Positions 25,085 through 34,701 are shown, counted from the stretch's first letter. The stretch is 64,000 nt of DNA from Mycobacterium sp. IS-1590 (GCF_001500025.1 NZ_LQIW01000051.1:62001-126000); one strand, 5' to 3'. Notes: a model not told the origin generated them from the sequence alone. Translations and numbers: made by a program.

Positions 25085-27817
25085 CTATACCCCTTGGCGG
25101 CCGGGTTGACCCATCACGCGGGCCAGTTCGATGCGGGATCGGATGCCGAGCTTGCGGTACACCCGCGCCAGGGTGGCCTCGACGGTCTTCGCGCTGAGGA
25201 ACAGTTCGCCTGCGACGTCGCGGTTCGTCAGCCCGGCGGCGGCCAGCTCGGCGATGCGGAGCTCTGCGGCGGTCAGCGCGGCCGGCCTCGACGCGGCGGA
25301 GCGCAGTTCGTTCCGCGCGGACCTGGCGCGCTCCGCCCACACCGGCGTGCCGAGGGCCTCGAAGGTCGCCAGCGCCTCGTTCAGCGTCGAGCCGGCGTGC
25401 GGGTCGTACGCTCGGGCCTGCAGCTGCCCGAGCAGCAGTTGGGTTCGCGCGCGTTCGAACGGCATCGCCAACCGGTCGTGGTGCTCGAGGCCCCGGCGCG
25501 CACAGCTCACGGCGTCGCGCAGATCGCCCCCGGCCGCATGCAGCATGGCGCGGCATCGTGCGCCCACCGCCAGCATCCACGCGCGGTCGAGGCGGCGGCC
25601 GTTGCGTTCCAGCGCGGCCACCAGCGGTTCTGCTTCGTCCGTGCGGCCCAGTTCGACGAGTGCCTCGACCGCGTCGGGCACGAATGCCGCCGCTTGGATC
25701 TCGGTGGACTCCGGCGCGAATCGCGATAGCAGTGCTTCGAGGACTTCCATTGCCGCGCCGTAGTTTCCGAGCGAAACCTCGAGGAAGCCGAGCGCCGACA
25801 ACGCCCAGTCCTCGTGCCAGGCGGTGCCGCTGCGCCTGCAGGCGTCGATCGCGTCTGCCGCTGCCAACCGGGCCTTGCTCTCGGCGCCGTCGTAGGCGGC
25901 CAGCCAGGCCTGCAGCACCAGGTTGAGCATCGCGGGAAACTCACCACCGAGTTGCCTGGCGAGATCGGCGATTCCGCGGGCCACCCGCTTGGCCTCATCG
26001 AAGTCCGCGCGCCAGATGCGGGTCAACGCGACGTAGAAGTCGACGAAGACGACTTCGCCTTCCTCTCCTCGGTCGGTGCAGCGGCGTGAGATCTGCCGCA
26101 TGCACTCATAGGCGGTGTCGAGGTCACCGGTGCAGGCGAGCATCAATGCGTGTTCGACGCTGGGCCGCAGCATGATCGGCGTGAAGGTTTCGACGTCTTC
26201 GAGTTCGAGCGCGCGGCGCATGTTCGCCTCGTCCACGCCGCCGCCGAGGAAGAACGCGATCGTCGCCCGGACCCCGAGTGCCAGGCTGAGCAGGCCGGGG
26301 ATACCGAGCTTTTCGGCGTAGGCCACCGACTCCTCTGCGCGGAGTCGGGCCGAGGCAGGGTCACCGGTCATATAGTGGCCGTACGCCAACGTGGTCAGCA
26401 TCACCGCTTTGGCCGGGCCCTCGGCCGCGTCGTCGAGCGCCGTCGCGAGCAGTTCGACCGCTTCGGTGTAGCCGTCGTCGATGAACCGCACGACCGCGAG
26501 CATCTGCCGGGCCTCCGCACGCACCGGTCCCGGCTTGAGGTCGTCGACCGCCCGCTCCAGCAGCGCGCGTGCCCTGGCCGGATCTCCACCGTCAAAGCAA
26601 TAGGCCGCCAACCGCATTCGTCGCTCGGCGGTGTCACCGCCGAGTGCGATGGCGAGCTCGATCAACTCCGCCGCGGCGACGGGGGCGCCGCGCGCGTGCG
26701 CGGTCGTGGCCGCCCGCTCGAGCGCGCCGACGGTCGCGTCGTCGCCCGCGGTCGCGGCCAGCGCCAGATGGCGTGCCCGCAACTCGGGTTCGTCGACGAC
26801 GGCGGCCAACCTGTAGTGCATCCGCCTGCGGTCCTCGAGGGAAACGCCGGAATACACACCGGTGGCCAACAGCGGGTGGGTGAAGCGGACCCGGCTGCCT
26901 TCGATGACGACGACGTCGCGCTGTTCGGCGGCCTCGAGCAACTCGACCGCCCGCTCGTGTTCGGCGCCGACCGCGGTGGCCACCAGGTCGACGGAGGGGC
27001 TGGCCACCGAGGCGGCGGCAAGCAGTGCCTCCATCGTCTCGGGATTCAGTCCGCTCAGCCTGGCCTGCACCACTGCGGCCAGCGTCTCGGGCAGCGGGGC
27101 CTCCGGTCTGTCGTCGCAGACTTTGGCCAGCTCGATCGCATAGAACGGATTGCCGCCGGAGATCTGCTGGATACGGGCCATCTTCGCGCGCGACACAGGA
27201 CGCTCGAGGTGCTGTGTGACGACGGCATGCAGCGCTCGGGACGTCAACGGCCGCAGCAAGATTCGCTGGGTGGCGTCCGGGTGCCGCAGCTGGGGCCAGG
27301 TGTCGGCGCCGGTACCGTCGGTGCGCACGGTGCCCAGGATGCCGACGGGCCCCGACAGCCGACGTGCGGCGTACGACAAGACATGCGAGCTGGACGGGTC
27401 GACCCACTGCACGTCGTCGATGGCCAACAGCAGCGGTTGCCGAGAGGCAAGACCCTCGACCACCGACAGGAACGCCGCCGCGACGGCACGCCGGTCGGTG
27501 GGTGCGGCATCGGCGCGCTCGGCGCTGCGGATCCGCTCGATGGCGCTGCGCTGGGCGGCGGGCAGGTCGCCGAATTCGGCGGCATCGACGTCGGCGAGCA
27601 GTTCGGTCAACGTCGCGTAGGCAAGCACCGATTCGGCGCTCGGGTTCCTGGCCGACAGCACGCGGAAGCCACGGTTACGGGCGCGGTCCGACGTCGCCTG
27701 CCACAGAGTGGTCTTGCCGATCCCGGCCTCGCCCTCGATGACCAACGCCGAGGGCGACTGCGATGCGGATCGGAGGAAGTCCGCTACCGCCTGCTCCTCG
27801 TCCGGGCGCTCGGCCAA
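25085..27817 (-). CDS. large ATP-binding LuxR-family (LAL) transcriptional regulator, proximal copy
   Basis: A 910-residue LAL regulator with the same order as its neighbour: Walker A GEAGIGKTTLW near residue 30, Walker B LLAIDDVQWVDPSS, helical TPR-like middle, and a C-terminal LuxR domain (LTAAELRIAELAAAGLTNRDV, then SAKTVEATLARVYRKLGIRSR). The two proteins are clearly similar from end to end, so they arose by tandem duplication. The gene begins 22 bases after the fum stop and is followed 13 bases later by the second LAL gene, so glpX-fum-LAL-LAL may be one transcript. Confidence 0.88.
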   Translation of the reverse strand: MAERPDEEQAVADFLRSASQSPSALVIEGEAGIGKTTLWQATSDRARNRGFRVLSARNPSAESVLAYATLTELLADVDAAEFGDLPAAQRSAIERIRSAERADAAPTDRRAVAAAFLSVVEGLASRQPLLLAIDDVQWVDPSSSHVLSYAARRLSGPVGILGTVRTDGTGADTWPQLRHPDATQRILLRPLTSRALHAVVTQHLERPVSRAKMARIQQISGGNPFYAIELAKVCDDRPEAPLPETLAAVVQARLSGLNPETMEALLAAASVASPSVDLVATAVGAEHERAVELLEAAEQRDVVVIEGSRVRFTHPLLATGVYSGVSLEDRRRMHYRLAAVVDEPELRARHLALAATAGDDATVGALERAATTAHARGAPVAAAELIELAIALGGDTAERRMRLAAYCFDGGDPARARALLERAVDDLKPGPVRAEARQMLAVVRFIDDGYTEAVELLATALDDAAEGPAKAVMLTTLAYGHYMTGDPASARLRAEESVAYAEKLGIPGLLSLALGVRATIAFFLGGGVDEANMRRALELEDVETFTPIMLRPSVEHALMLACTGDLDTAYECMRQISRRCTDRGEEGEVVFVDFYVALTRIWRADFDEAKRVARGIADLARQLGGEFPAMLNLVLQAWLAAYDGAESKARLAAADAIDACRRSGTAWHEDWALSALGFLEVSLGNYGAAMEVLEALLSRFAPESTEIQAAAFVPDAVEALVELGRTDEAEPLVAALERNGRRLDRAWMLAVGARCRAMLHAAGGDLRDAVSCARRGLEHHDRLAMPFERARTQLLLGQLQARAYDPHAGSTLNEALATFEALGTPVWAERARSARNELRSAASRPAALTAAELRIAELAAAGLTNRDVAGELFLSAKTVEATLARVYRKLGIRSRIELARVMGQPGRQGV

Positions 27818-27839
27818 GTGGGACGAGGAGCGAAAATCC

Positions 27840-29264
27840 TTAGCGCTCGTCGTCTTTCACCTTGGCCATCGCCAACACGTCGAGACGCTTGTCCAGTTCC
27901 TCCTCGGACAGCTTGTCACCGATCAGACCCCGATCGATGACGGTCTGACGGATGGTCTTCTTCTCCTTGAGCGCCTGCTTGGCGACCGCGGCGGCCTCCT
28001 CGTAGCCGATCGCCGAGTTCAGCGGCGTGACGATCGACGGGGAGGACTCGGCCAGCTCACGCAGCCGGTCCTCGTTGGCCACCAGGCCGTCGATGCAGCG
28101 TTGCGCGAACAACTTCGACGAGTTGGTCAGGATCTTGAACGACTCGAGGATGTTGCGGGCCATCATCGGGATGTACACGTTCAGCTCGAACGCACCGTTG
28201 CCCCCGCCCCAGGCGATCGCTGCGTCGTTGCCGATCACCTGCGCGGCCACCTGCGTCACCGCCTCGGGAATCACCGGGTTCACCTTGCCCGGCATGATCG
28301 AGCTGCCCGGCTGAAGATCCGGCAGCTGCAGCTCGCCGAGACCGGTCAGCGGGCCTGAGCCCATCCACCGGATGTCGTTGGCGATCTTGGTCAGCGACAC
28401 GGCGATGGTGCGCAGCGCGCCCGAGGCCTCGACCAGCCCGTCGCGGGCCGCCTGGGCCTCGAAATGGTTGGCGGCGACCTGCAATTCGGCCAGGCCGGTC
28501 TGCTCGCGCAGCACGGCCACGACACGCTCGTCGAAGTCGTCGGGCGCGTTGAGGCCGGTGCCCACCGCGGTGCCGCCGATCGCCAGTTCCCCGAGCCTTG
28601 GAAGACACCCGCGCACCCGCTCGATACCGGCTTCGACCTGGCGGGCGTAGCCGCTGAACTCCTGGCCCAGCGTCACCGGCACGGCGTCCATCAAGTGGGT
28701 GCGCCCGGACTTGACGACGGTGCGCCACTGCCGCGCCTTGGTGGCCAGCGACTCGTGCAGCACCTCGAGCGCGGGGATCAGGTGGCGCACAGCGGCTTCC
28801 GTCGCGGCGATGTGGGTCGCGGTCGGGAAGGTGTCGTTGGACGACTGCGACATGTTCACGTCGTCGTTGGGGTGCACGGTCACGCCGTTGCGCGCCGCGA
28901 TGCCGGCGATCACCTCGTTGGTGTTCATGTTCGAGCTGGTGCCCGAACCCGTCTGGAACACGTCGATCGGGAACTGGTCGTCGTGCTGACCGTCGGCGAT
29001 CTCACCGGCCGCGGCGATGATCGCGTCGGCCTTGTCGGCGGCGAGCAGGCCGAGGTCCTTGTTGACCTGAGCGCAGGCACCTTTCAACAGGCCCAGGGCC
29101 CGGATCTGGGTGCGTTCGAGGCCACGGCCGGAGATCGGGAAGTTCTCCACCGCGCGCTGAGTCTGCGCGCGCCACAGCGCGTTGACCGGCACCCGGACCT
29201 CGCCCATGGTGTCGTGCTCGATGCGGTACTCGGTCCCGGTTGCGCTGTCGGAGTCGACGCTCAT
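27840..29264 (-). CDS. fum: fumarate hydratase, class II
   Basis: A 474-residue fumarase of the aspartase/fumarase superfamily, interconverting fumarate and malate in the TCA cycle. GSSIMPGKVNPV is the superfamily signature loop; TGSGTSSNMNTNEV and SGRTHLMDAVPVTLGQE are the other two conserved regions. No iron-sulfur cluster is needed in this class. It lies 23 bases downstream of glpX, the pairing seen in M. tuberculosis (Rv1099c-Rv1098c). Confidence 0.95.
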   Translation of the reverse strand: MSVDSDSATGTEYRIEHDTMGEVRVPVNALWRAQTQRAVENFPISGRGLERTQIRALGLLKGACAQVNKDLGLLAADKADAIIAAAGEIADGQHDDQFPIDVFQTGSGTSSNMNTNEVIAGIAARNGVTVHPNDDVNMSQSSNDTFPTATHIAATEAAVRHLIPALEVLHESLATKARQWRTVVKSGRTHLMDAVPVTLGQEFSGYARQVEAGIERVRGCLPRLGELAIGGTAVGTGLNAPDDFDERVVAVLREQTGLAELQVAANHFEAQAARDGLVEASGALRTIAVSLTKIANDIRWMGSGPLTGLGELQLPDLQPGSSIMPGKVNPVIPEAVTQVAAQVIGNDAAIAWGGGNGAFELNVYIPMMARNILESFKILTNSSKLFAQRCIDGLVANEDRLRELAESSPSIVTPLNSAIGYEEAAAVAKQALKEKKTIRQTVIDRGLIGDKLSEEELDKRLDVLAMAKVKDDER

Positions 29265-29287
29265 GAATGTCCTTACTTCTCAGATGG

Positions 29288-30316
29288 TTACGGCAGCGGG
29301 TAGACGGCGTTGCTGTCGCCGGTGAAGTCGATCGCGGAGTATTCGCTGAGTTTGGACAGCCGGTGGTAGGCCTCGATCATCCGCACCGTGCCCGACTTGG
29401 AGCGCATGACGATCGACTGCGTGGTGCAACCGCCGCTGTAGAAATGCACGCCCTTGAGCAGGTCACCGTCGGTGACCCCGGTCGCGCAGAAGAAGACGTT
29501 GTCGCCGGAGACCAGGTCCTCGGTGGTCAGCACGCGGTCCAGGTCGTGGCCGCGGTCGATGGCCTTCTGGCGTTCCTCGTCGTCCTTGGGGGCCAACTGG
29601 CACTGGATGGCGCCACCCATGCAGCGGATCGCCGCCGCGGCGATGATCCCCTCCGGTGTGCCGCCGATACCGGCGAGCATGTCGGTGCTGGTGTTGGGTC
29701 GGCACGCCGAGATCGCGCCTGCCACGTCGCCGTCGGTGATCAGCCGGCACCGGGCACCGGCGTCGCGCACGTCGGCGATCAACTGCTCATGTCGCGGCCG
29801 GTCCAGGATGCACACCGTCAGATCGGAGACCGACACGTTCTTGGCCTTGGCGACCCGGCGGATGTTCTCCCCGATCGGGGCGGTGATGTCGATCGCGTCG
29901 ACCGCCTCGGGTCCGACGGCGATCTTGCTCATGTAGAACACCGCGGACGGGTCGAACATGGTGCCGCGTTCGGAGACCGCGAGCACCGAGATGGCGTTGG
30001 ACAGGCCCTTGCTCATCAACGTGGTGCCGTCGATCGGGTCGACTGCGAAATCGCACTCCGGTCCGTCCCCGTTGCCGACCTCTTCGCCGTTGTAGAGCAT
30101 CGGCGCGTTGTCCTTCTCGCCCTCGCCGATCACCACGACGCCGCGCATCGAGACCGAGTTCACCAGCTCGCGCATGGCGTCGACGGCCGCACCGTCGCCG
30201 CCCTCCTTGTCGCCGCGGCCCACCCAGCGGCCGGCGGCCATGGCGCCTGCCTCGGTCACTCGGACGAGCTCGAGCGCGAGATTTCGATCTGGGGCTTCAC
30301 CACGGGTCGGACTCAT
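29288..30316 (-). CDS. glpX: fructose-1,6-bisphosphatase, class II
   Basis: A 342-residue GlpX-type phosphatase for gluconeogenesis. Metal and phosphate-site motifs are VVIGEGEKDNAPML, DFAVDPIDGTTLMSKG and GIGGTPEGIIAAAA. ATG 30316 gives the N-terminus MSPTRGEAPDRNLALELVR, which matches the core of Rv1099c; in-frame upstream codons show no homology. It heads the leftward set glpX-fum-LAL-LAL and is divergent from the DUF4245 gene with 54 bases between starts. Confidence 0.94.
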   Translation of the reverse strand: MSPTRGEAPDRNLALELVRVTEAGAMAAGRWVGRGDKEGGDGAAVDAMRELVNSVSMRGVVVIGEGEKDNAPMLYNGEEVGNGDGPECDFAVDPIDGTTLMSKGLSNAISVLAVSERGTMFDPSAVFYMSKIAVGPEAVDAIDITAPIGENIRRVAKAKNVSVSDLTVCILDRPRHEQLIADVRDAGARCRLITDGDVAGAISACRPNTSTDMLAGIGGTPEGIIAAAAIRCMGGAIQCQLAPKDDEERQKAIDRGHDLDRVLTTEDLVSGDNVFFCATGVTDGDLLKGVHFYSGGCTTQSIVMRSKSGTVRMIEAYHRLSKLSEYSAIDFTGDSNAVYPLP

Positions 30317-30370
30317 GGGCCAGATTGTCCCATTAGCGGGTCGGCGTCCGGGAGCTGGGATACTGGCTGG

Positions 30371-31018
30371 GTGACCTCGCAACCGGCTCCTGCACCCAAG
30401 CCCGCCAAGTCGCGGCTGCTGCACGACGGCCGGGACATGTTCTGGTCGATGGCGCCGCTGGTTGTGGCCTGCATCGTGCTGGCCGGGATGCTGGGGATGT
30501 GCTCGTTCCAGGGCGCGGGACCCGGTTCCGGCCCGGTCCCGTCCTTCGACGCCCCCGCCGCGTTACGCGCCGACGCCGATGCGCTGAAGATCCCGATCCG
30601 GATCCCGCAACTGCCCGAGGGGTGGCAGTCGAACTCGGGCAGCCGCACCGGCATCGAGGCCGGTCGCACCGACCCCGCGACGGGCCAGCCCACGCGTGCC
30701 GTCAGCTCCACCGTCGGTTATCTCGCACCGAGCGGAATGTATGTGAGCCTGACCCAGAGCAACGCCGACGAGGAGAAGCTGGTCGGGTCACTCGAGTCCG
30801 ATGCCGTGCCCACCGGGGTGCAGGAAGTCGACGGCGTGAGGTGGGTGGTCTACGAGGGCGGCGGCGACGACGACAAGCCGGGTGAACCGGTGTGGACGAC
30901 CCTCCTGGCCGGTCCGACCGGACCGGCACAGGTCGCGCTGACCGGCGCCGCGGATGCGGGTGATTTTCGTACGCTGGCGGCGGCGACGCAGACCGCGACG
31001 CCGCTGCCCGTCCCGTAG
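30371..31018 (+). CDS. DUF4245 membrane-anchored protein
   Basis: A 215-residue protein starting at GTG 30371. A single transmembrane anchor lies at about 25-48 (MFWSMAPLVVACIVLAGMLG), followed by an extracytoplasmic domain with RIPQLPEGWQSNSG, typical of DUF4245 (Rv1100 in M. tuberculosis). Function is unknown. The frame is open for a long way upstream, but that part overlaps glpX on the other strand and is not coding. The dienelactone hydrolase follows 10 bases later. Confidence 0.82.
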   Translation: MTSQPAPAPKPAKSRLLHDGRDMFWSMAPLVVACIVLAGMLGMCSFQGAGPGSGPVPSFDAPAALRADADALKIPIRIPQLPEGWQSNSGSRTGIEAGRTDPATGQPTRAVSSTVGYLAPSGMYVSLTQSNADEEKLVGSLESDAVPTGVQEVDGVRWVVYEGGGDDDKPGEPVWTTLLAGPTGPAQVALTGAADAGDFRTLAAATQTATPLPVP

Positions 31019-31028
31019 GAGAGCGCCC

Positions 31029-31886
31029 ATGACCGCACCGGACCCCAATGTCGCCGCCGGGGCGGCTCCGGACCCCAATGTCGCCGCCGGGGCGGCTCCG
31101 GTAGCCGACCTCACGGGATGGGCCGCCGCCCCCTTCACCGCCGCCGGGTACACCCATGACGTCTACCGCAAGGGTGAGGGCCCAGGCGTGGTACTCATCC
31201 CCGAGATGCCCGGCGCGCACCCCGGCGTGCTGGCGCTGGGCAACCACCTCGTCGAGGCCGGTTTCACCGTCGCGATCCCGTCGTTGTTCGGCACGCCCGG
31301 TGCGCCGCCGATGCGGCCGGGCATGGTGCCGATCATGGTTCGCGGTTGCGTGGCCAAGGAATTCGCCGCATTCGCCACCAACGCCGACCGCCCCGTCGCG
31401 CACTATCTGCGTGCGCTGGCCCGCGACCTCAACGCGCAGACCCCTGGCAAGGGGGTCGGGGTCATCGGCCAGTGCTTCACCGGTGGCTTCGCCCTGGCCG
31501 CCGCGGTCGACGACAGCGTCCTCGCGCCGGTGCTGAGCCAGCCGTCGCTGCCGTTGCCGCTGACACCGAAGCAGCGCCGAGACCCGGGCTTGTCCGAGGC
31601 CGAGCTGAAGGTCGTCGAGCGCCGCGCCGCCGACGAGGGGTTGTGCGCGCTGGGATTGCGCTTCAGTAAAGACCCGCTGGTGCCCGCGGAACGCTTCAAG
31701 ACGCTCAAGGACCGGCTCGGCGACGCGTTCGAGGTGATCGAGATCGACTCGGGCAAGGGCAACGAGCACGGACTGAGCGCGATGGCTCACTCGGTGCTGA
31801 CGCTGGAACTGCGTCAGCAGCAAGGGCATCCGACCGACGCGGCCCTCAAGCGCGTGGTGGCGTTCCTCAAGGAACGGCTGGTTTAG
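31029..31886 (+). CDS. dienelactone hydrolase family protein
   Basis: A 285-residue alpha/beta hydrolase of the dienelactone hydrolase type, with the nucleophile Cys in GVIGQCFTGG and the catalytic His in GNEHGLSAMAH. Such enzymes open lactone rings in aromatic breakdown or act as general esterases. Near the N-terminus the ten residues PDPNVAAGAA occur twice in a row because of a perfect 30-base duplication. Its 3' end overlaps the convergent AI-2E transporter gene by 20 bases. Confidence 0.83.
   Translation: MTAPDPNVAAGAAPDPNVAAGAAPVADLTGWAAAPFTAAGYTHDVYRKGEGPGVVLIPEMPGAHPGVLALGNHLVEAGFTVAIPSLFGTPGAPPMRPGMVPIMVRGCVAKEFAAFATNADRPVAHYLRALARDLNAQTPGKGVGVIGQCFTGGFALAAAVDDSVLAPVLSQPSLPLPLTPKQRRDPGLSEAELKVVERRAADEGLCALGLRFSKDPLVPAERFKTLKDRLGDAFEVIEIDSGKGNEHGLSAMAHSVLTLELRQQQGHPTDAALKRVVAFLKERLV
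31038..31097 (+). repeat. perfect 30-base tandem duplication inside a coding region
   Basis: Bases 31038-31067 and 31068-31097 are identical, adding ten in-frame residues (PDPNVAAGAA) to the start of the dienelactone hydrolase. The lack of any mismatch implies a recent event, or one that expands and contracts by slippage. Confidence 0.85.
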
Positions 31887-33066
31887 GTTTCTCGTCGGCC
31901 TGGGCTGCGGCTTGCGTTGTGGCCCGCGCTTGTTTGATGCGACGGCCCAACCACCAGAACGGGTTTCGGCGCTTGGGTTTTTCGTCGGCCGAATCGGGCC
32001 GCCGCATCGGCACGCCCTTGTACTCCTCGAGGTAGACGCTGATCGTGGTGACGATGACGATCATCAGCACCGGTCCGATCACGATGCCCCACGCGCCGAA
32101 CATGCTGATGCCGGCGAACACGGCGAGCAGCATCAGCGCGGCGTCCAGACGCGCCTCGCGCGGCACCAGGATGGGCCGTAGGAAGTTGTCGATGTTGGTC
32201 ACCACGATCAAGTGGAACAGGATCACGAACACGCCGCCGAAGATGTTGCCGAACAGGATCATTCCGACACCGAACGGGATCGTGACGATGCCGCTGCCCA
32301 ACGGGATGACCGACAGCGCCGACAGCAGCACGGCGAACAGGAAGAAACCCTGATGGAAGCCCGCCAGGTAGATCGACGCGGCGCCCGCGACGCCCTGGCA
32401 GACCGCGATGACGAACTGGCCGAACACGGTGCCCTTGACCATCGCGCCCATCTTCGCCATGTAGACGTCGGTGATCCCCTCCCCGAGCGGGTTGAGTTGG
32501 CGGATCATCGCCACCACGCGTTCACGGTTCGTCAGCAGCGACACGAACACGTACACGAACAGGATCGCGGCGGTGACGGCGCCGAACAGGCCGCCTGCCG
32601 CGCCCTGCAGCAGGCCGAGCAACCACTGGCCGGCCTCCTGGGCGACGCGTGCCATCGAAGTGCGCAGCGATTCCGGGGTGACGGTGGTGTCGATGTAGGG
32701 CACGCGGCGCAACAGGTCGTTGACGAACTGCAGCGCCCGATCCCCGAGCGCGGAAAGGTCGGTGCGGCCGACCCACTCGGCGACCCGCTCGACCATCGTC
32801 GTGATCTGCACGACCGCCAACGTCACGAACAGGCTCAGCGGCACGATCACCGCGGCGAACGCGGCGAGCACGGTCAGCGTCGCCGACAACCCCCGGCCCA
32901 GCTTCTTGTTGAGCCGCGTGTACAGCGGTGAGAACAGGTAGGCGGCCACCGCGGCCACCACGATCAGGATGAAGAACCCGCGCAGGAAGTATGCGCCGAA
33001 CGCGACGGCGACGACGGTCGCGACGGCCAATGCGCGGCGTTGCGGCAGCGAGAACTCGGTACTCAT
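31867..33066 (-). CDS. AI-2E family transporter / UPF0118 membrane protein
   Basis: A 399-residue protein with about eight transmembrane helices and the AI-2E family signatures LNPLGEGITDVYMAKMG, GFFLFAVLLSALSVIPLGSGIVTIP and NIDNFLRPILVPREARLDAALMLLAVFAGISMFGAWGI in pieces. The family exports small molecules or ions, and the real substrate is unknown. ATG 33066 starts with MSTEFSLPQRRALAVATVV; the open frame beyond it is non-coding. The place matches Rv1101c. Confidence 0.87.
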   Translation of the reverse strand: MSTEFSLPQRRALAVATVVAVAFGAYFLRGFFILIVVAAVAAYLFSPLYTRLNKKLGRGLSATLTVLAAFAAVIVPLSLFVTLAVVQITTMVERVAEWVGRTDLSALGDRALQFVNDLLRRVPYIDTTVTPESLRTSMARVAQEAGQWLLGLLQGAAGGLFGAVTAAILFVYVFVSLLTNRERVVAMIRQLNPLGEGITDVYMAKMGAMVKGTVFGQFVIAVCQGVAGAASIYLAGFHQGFFLFAVLLSALSVIPLGSGIVTIPFGVGMILFGNIFGGVFVILFHLIVVTNIDNFLRPILVPREARLDAALMLLAVFAGISMFGAWGIVIGPVLMIVIVTTISVYLEEYKGVPMRRPDSADEKPKRRNPFWWLGRRIKQARATTQAAAQADEKPKPAVP

Positions 33067-33077
33067 TGCCGCTATGT

Positions 33078-33905
33078 CTACAGCGTGTCGGACCTGGCTT
33101 GCGCTTGTTTGGCGCGTTGGTCGGCGATGAAGCGCATCGACACCCGGTTCATCAGGGTCGGCGCGAGCCGGGCAAACATCCACTGGGCGTGCGCGATGCG
33201 CGGTTTGACCAGGATGGGCTTGTTCCTCTCCACCGCGCGCAGCACGTCGCGGGCCAGCCGGTCCGCGTCGTAGGGTTTGCCGCCCTGGGCCTGCAGGAAG
33301 TAATCGCGCCCGACGAAACCGCCGATCGACCCCTTGTCGAGGATCGGGGTCTCCACCGCGGCCGGGCACACCGCAAGCACCTTGACGCCGCGGGCGGCGG
33401 CCTCCGAGCGCAGCGCCAGGCTGAGTCCGACCACCGCATGCTTGGTCATCACATAGCTGGTGACCTGCCCGGCCGCGGTCAGCCCCGCCATCGATGCGGT
33501 GTTGACGATGTGGCCGTAGCCCTGGCGCACCATCAACGGATAGGCGGCCGCAACCCCGTGCACCACGCCGCGGATGTTGACGTCGATGATCGCGTTCCAC
33601 TGATCCAGCGTCAGCAGTTCGGTGTCGCCGCCCCAGACGATTCCGGCGTTGTTGAACATCAGGTCGAGCCGGCCGGCCCGGTTCACCACATCGTCAACGG
33701 CGGCCTGTACCGCCGCGGAATCGGTCACGTCCAGGCGCGCGGCGCGGGCCTTTCCGCCGAGGCCGGCCACGGTGTGTTCGGCCGCATCACCGTCGACGTC
33801 GGTGCACACCACCTCGGCGCCCGCCGCCACCAGCGCCCGGCACAAGGCGGCGCCGATACCCGAACCCCCGCCGGTGACGAGGGCCTGCTTCCCAGTGAAA
33901 CTCAT
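33078..33905 (-). CDS. short-chain dehydrogenase/reductase, second gene of a KstR-linked pair
   Basis: A 275-residue classical SDR. The cofactor motif is TGGGSGIGAAL near residue 10, with an acidic residue after beta-2 (CTDVDGDA) pointing to NAD, and the active-site YVMTK has the YxxxK pattern with Ser in the TASMAG segment. The tail RPTLMNRVSMRFIADQRAKQ resembles hydroxysteroid or hydroxyacyl-CoA SDRs of mycobacteria. It overlaps the upstream SDR by four bases (ATGA), so both are translated from one message under the KstR-like operator at 34702. Confidence 0.88.
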   Translation of the reverse strand: MSFTGKQALVTGGGSGIGAALCRALVAAGAEVVCTDVDGDAAEHTVAGLGGKARAARLDVTDSAAVQAAVDDVVNRAGRLDLMFNNAGIVWGGDTELLTLDQWNAIIDVNIRGVVHGVAAAYPLMVRQGYGHIVNTASMAGLTAAGQVTSYVMTKHAVVGLSLALRSEAAARGVKVLAVCPAAVETPILDKGSIGGFVGRDYFLQAQGGKPYDADRLARDVLRAVERNKPILVKPRIAHAQWMFARLAPTLMNRVSMRFIADQRAKQAQARSDTL

Positions 33906-34678
33906 TTCGGCTCAGCAAGTTTCATGACATGTCCCATCACATCGGGGTAGCGCTTCATGTGGGCGCCGCCGTTGAGGTCGAGCACCTCACCGGTCAGCCA
34001 GGACGCTTTCGGCGAGCACAGGTACAGCACCGCGTCGGCGATGTCCTCGGGTGTGCCCGCGCGGCCCAGCGCGGTGTTCTCGACGTACTCCTCGACGACG
34101 CCGGGAACGGCCGCGGCCGGCGCGGTCAGCGGGGTGTGCACGAAGCCCGGAGCCACGGCGTTGACGCGGATGCCGCGCGGCCCCCACTCGAGCGCGGCGA
34201 CCTGGGTGAGCATCGCCAGGCCCGCCTTGGCGGCACAGTAGGCACTCATCCCCGCGGCCGGCTGGCGCCCGTTGAGCGAGCCGATCGATACCAGCGCGCC
34301 GCCTTCGCGCAGGGTGCGGCCCGCGTGCTTGGCGACGATGAACGCCCCGTTGAGGCACACGTCGATGACCGCGCGGAAGTCCTCGACGGCGAGGTCGGTG
34401 ATCATGCCGACGTTGCTGAACCCCGCACAGTTGACGACGACGTCCAAGGGTCCGGTCTGGTCGAACAACGCCTGCACCGAGGCTTCGTCGGTGACCTCGA
34501 CGTGCGCGGCGGTGTGTGGCTCGCCGAGTTCGGCGGCATGTTCGCGGGCCCCGTCGACGTTGCGGTCGGCGAGCATGACGCGGTCGCCTTCGGCGGCCAG
34601 CGCGCGGGCCGTAGCCAAGCCGATGCCCGACGCCGCGCCGATCACCACAGCCGTCCTGGCCGGTCGCCCGTTGCTCAT
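33902..34678 (-). CDS. short-chain dehydrogenase/reductase, first gene of a KstR-linked pair
   Basis: A 258-residue classical SDR with cofactor motif GAASGIGLATA near residue 13, acidic discriminator in LADRNVDG, and active-site YCAAK with catalytic Ser in SIGSLNGR. WGPRGIRVNAVAPGFVHTPL is the usual substrate-loop region. The start lies 24 bases downstream of a perfect KstR consensus, suggesting a role in sterol breakdown, for example as a hydroxysteroid dehydrogenase. The substrate is not fixed by sequence. Confidence 0.88.
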   Translation of the reverse strand: MSNGRPARTAVVIGAASGIGLATARALAAEGDRVMLADRNVDGAREHAAELGEPHTAAHVEVTDEASVQALFDQTGPLDVVVNCAGFSNVGMITDLAVEDFRAVIDVCLNGAFIVAKHAGRTLREGGALVSIGSLNGRQPAAGMSAYCAAKAGLAMLTQVAALEWGPRGIRVNAVAPGFVHTPLTAPAAAVPGVVEEYVENTALGRAGTPEDIADAVLYLCSPKASWLTGEVLDLNGGAHMKRYPDVMGHVMKLAEPK

Positions 34679-34701
34679 ACAGTTGCCCTTTCGACGGCGA
34701 G

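Noticed and set aside
26150..27940. A 596-codon plus-strand frame opposite the proximal LAL gene
   Set aside because: It is a shadow of a well-conserved LuxR regulator; no domain or start signal is visible.
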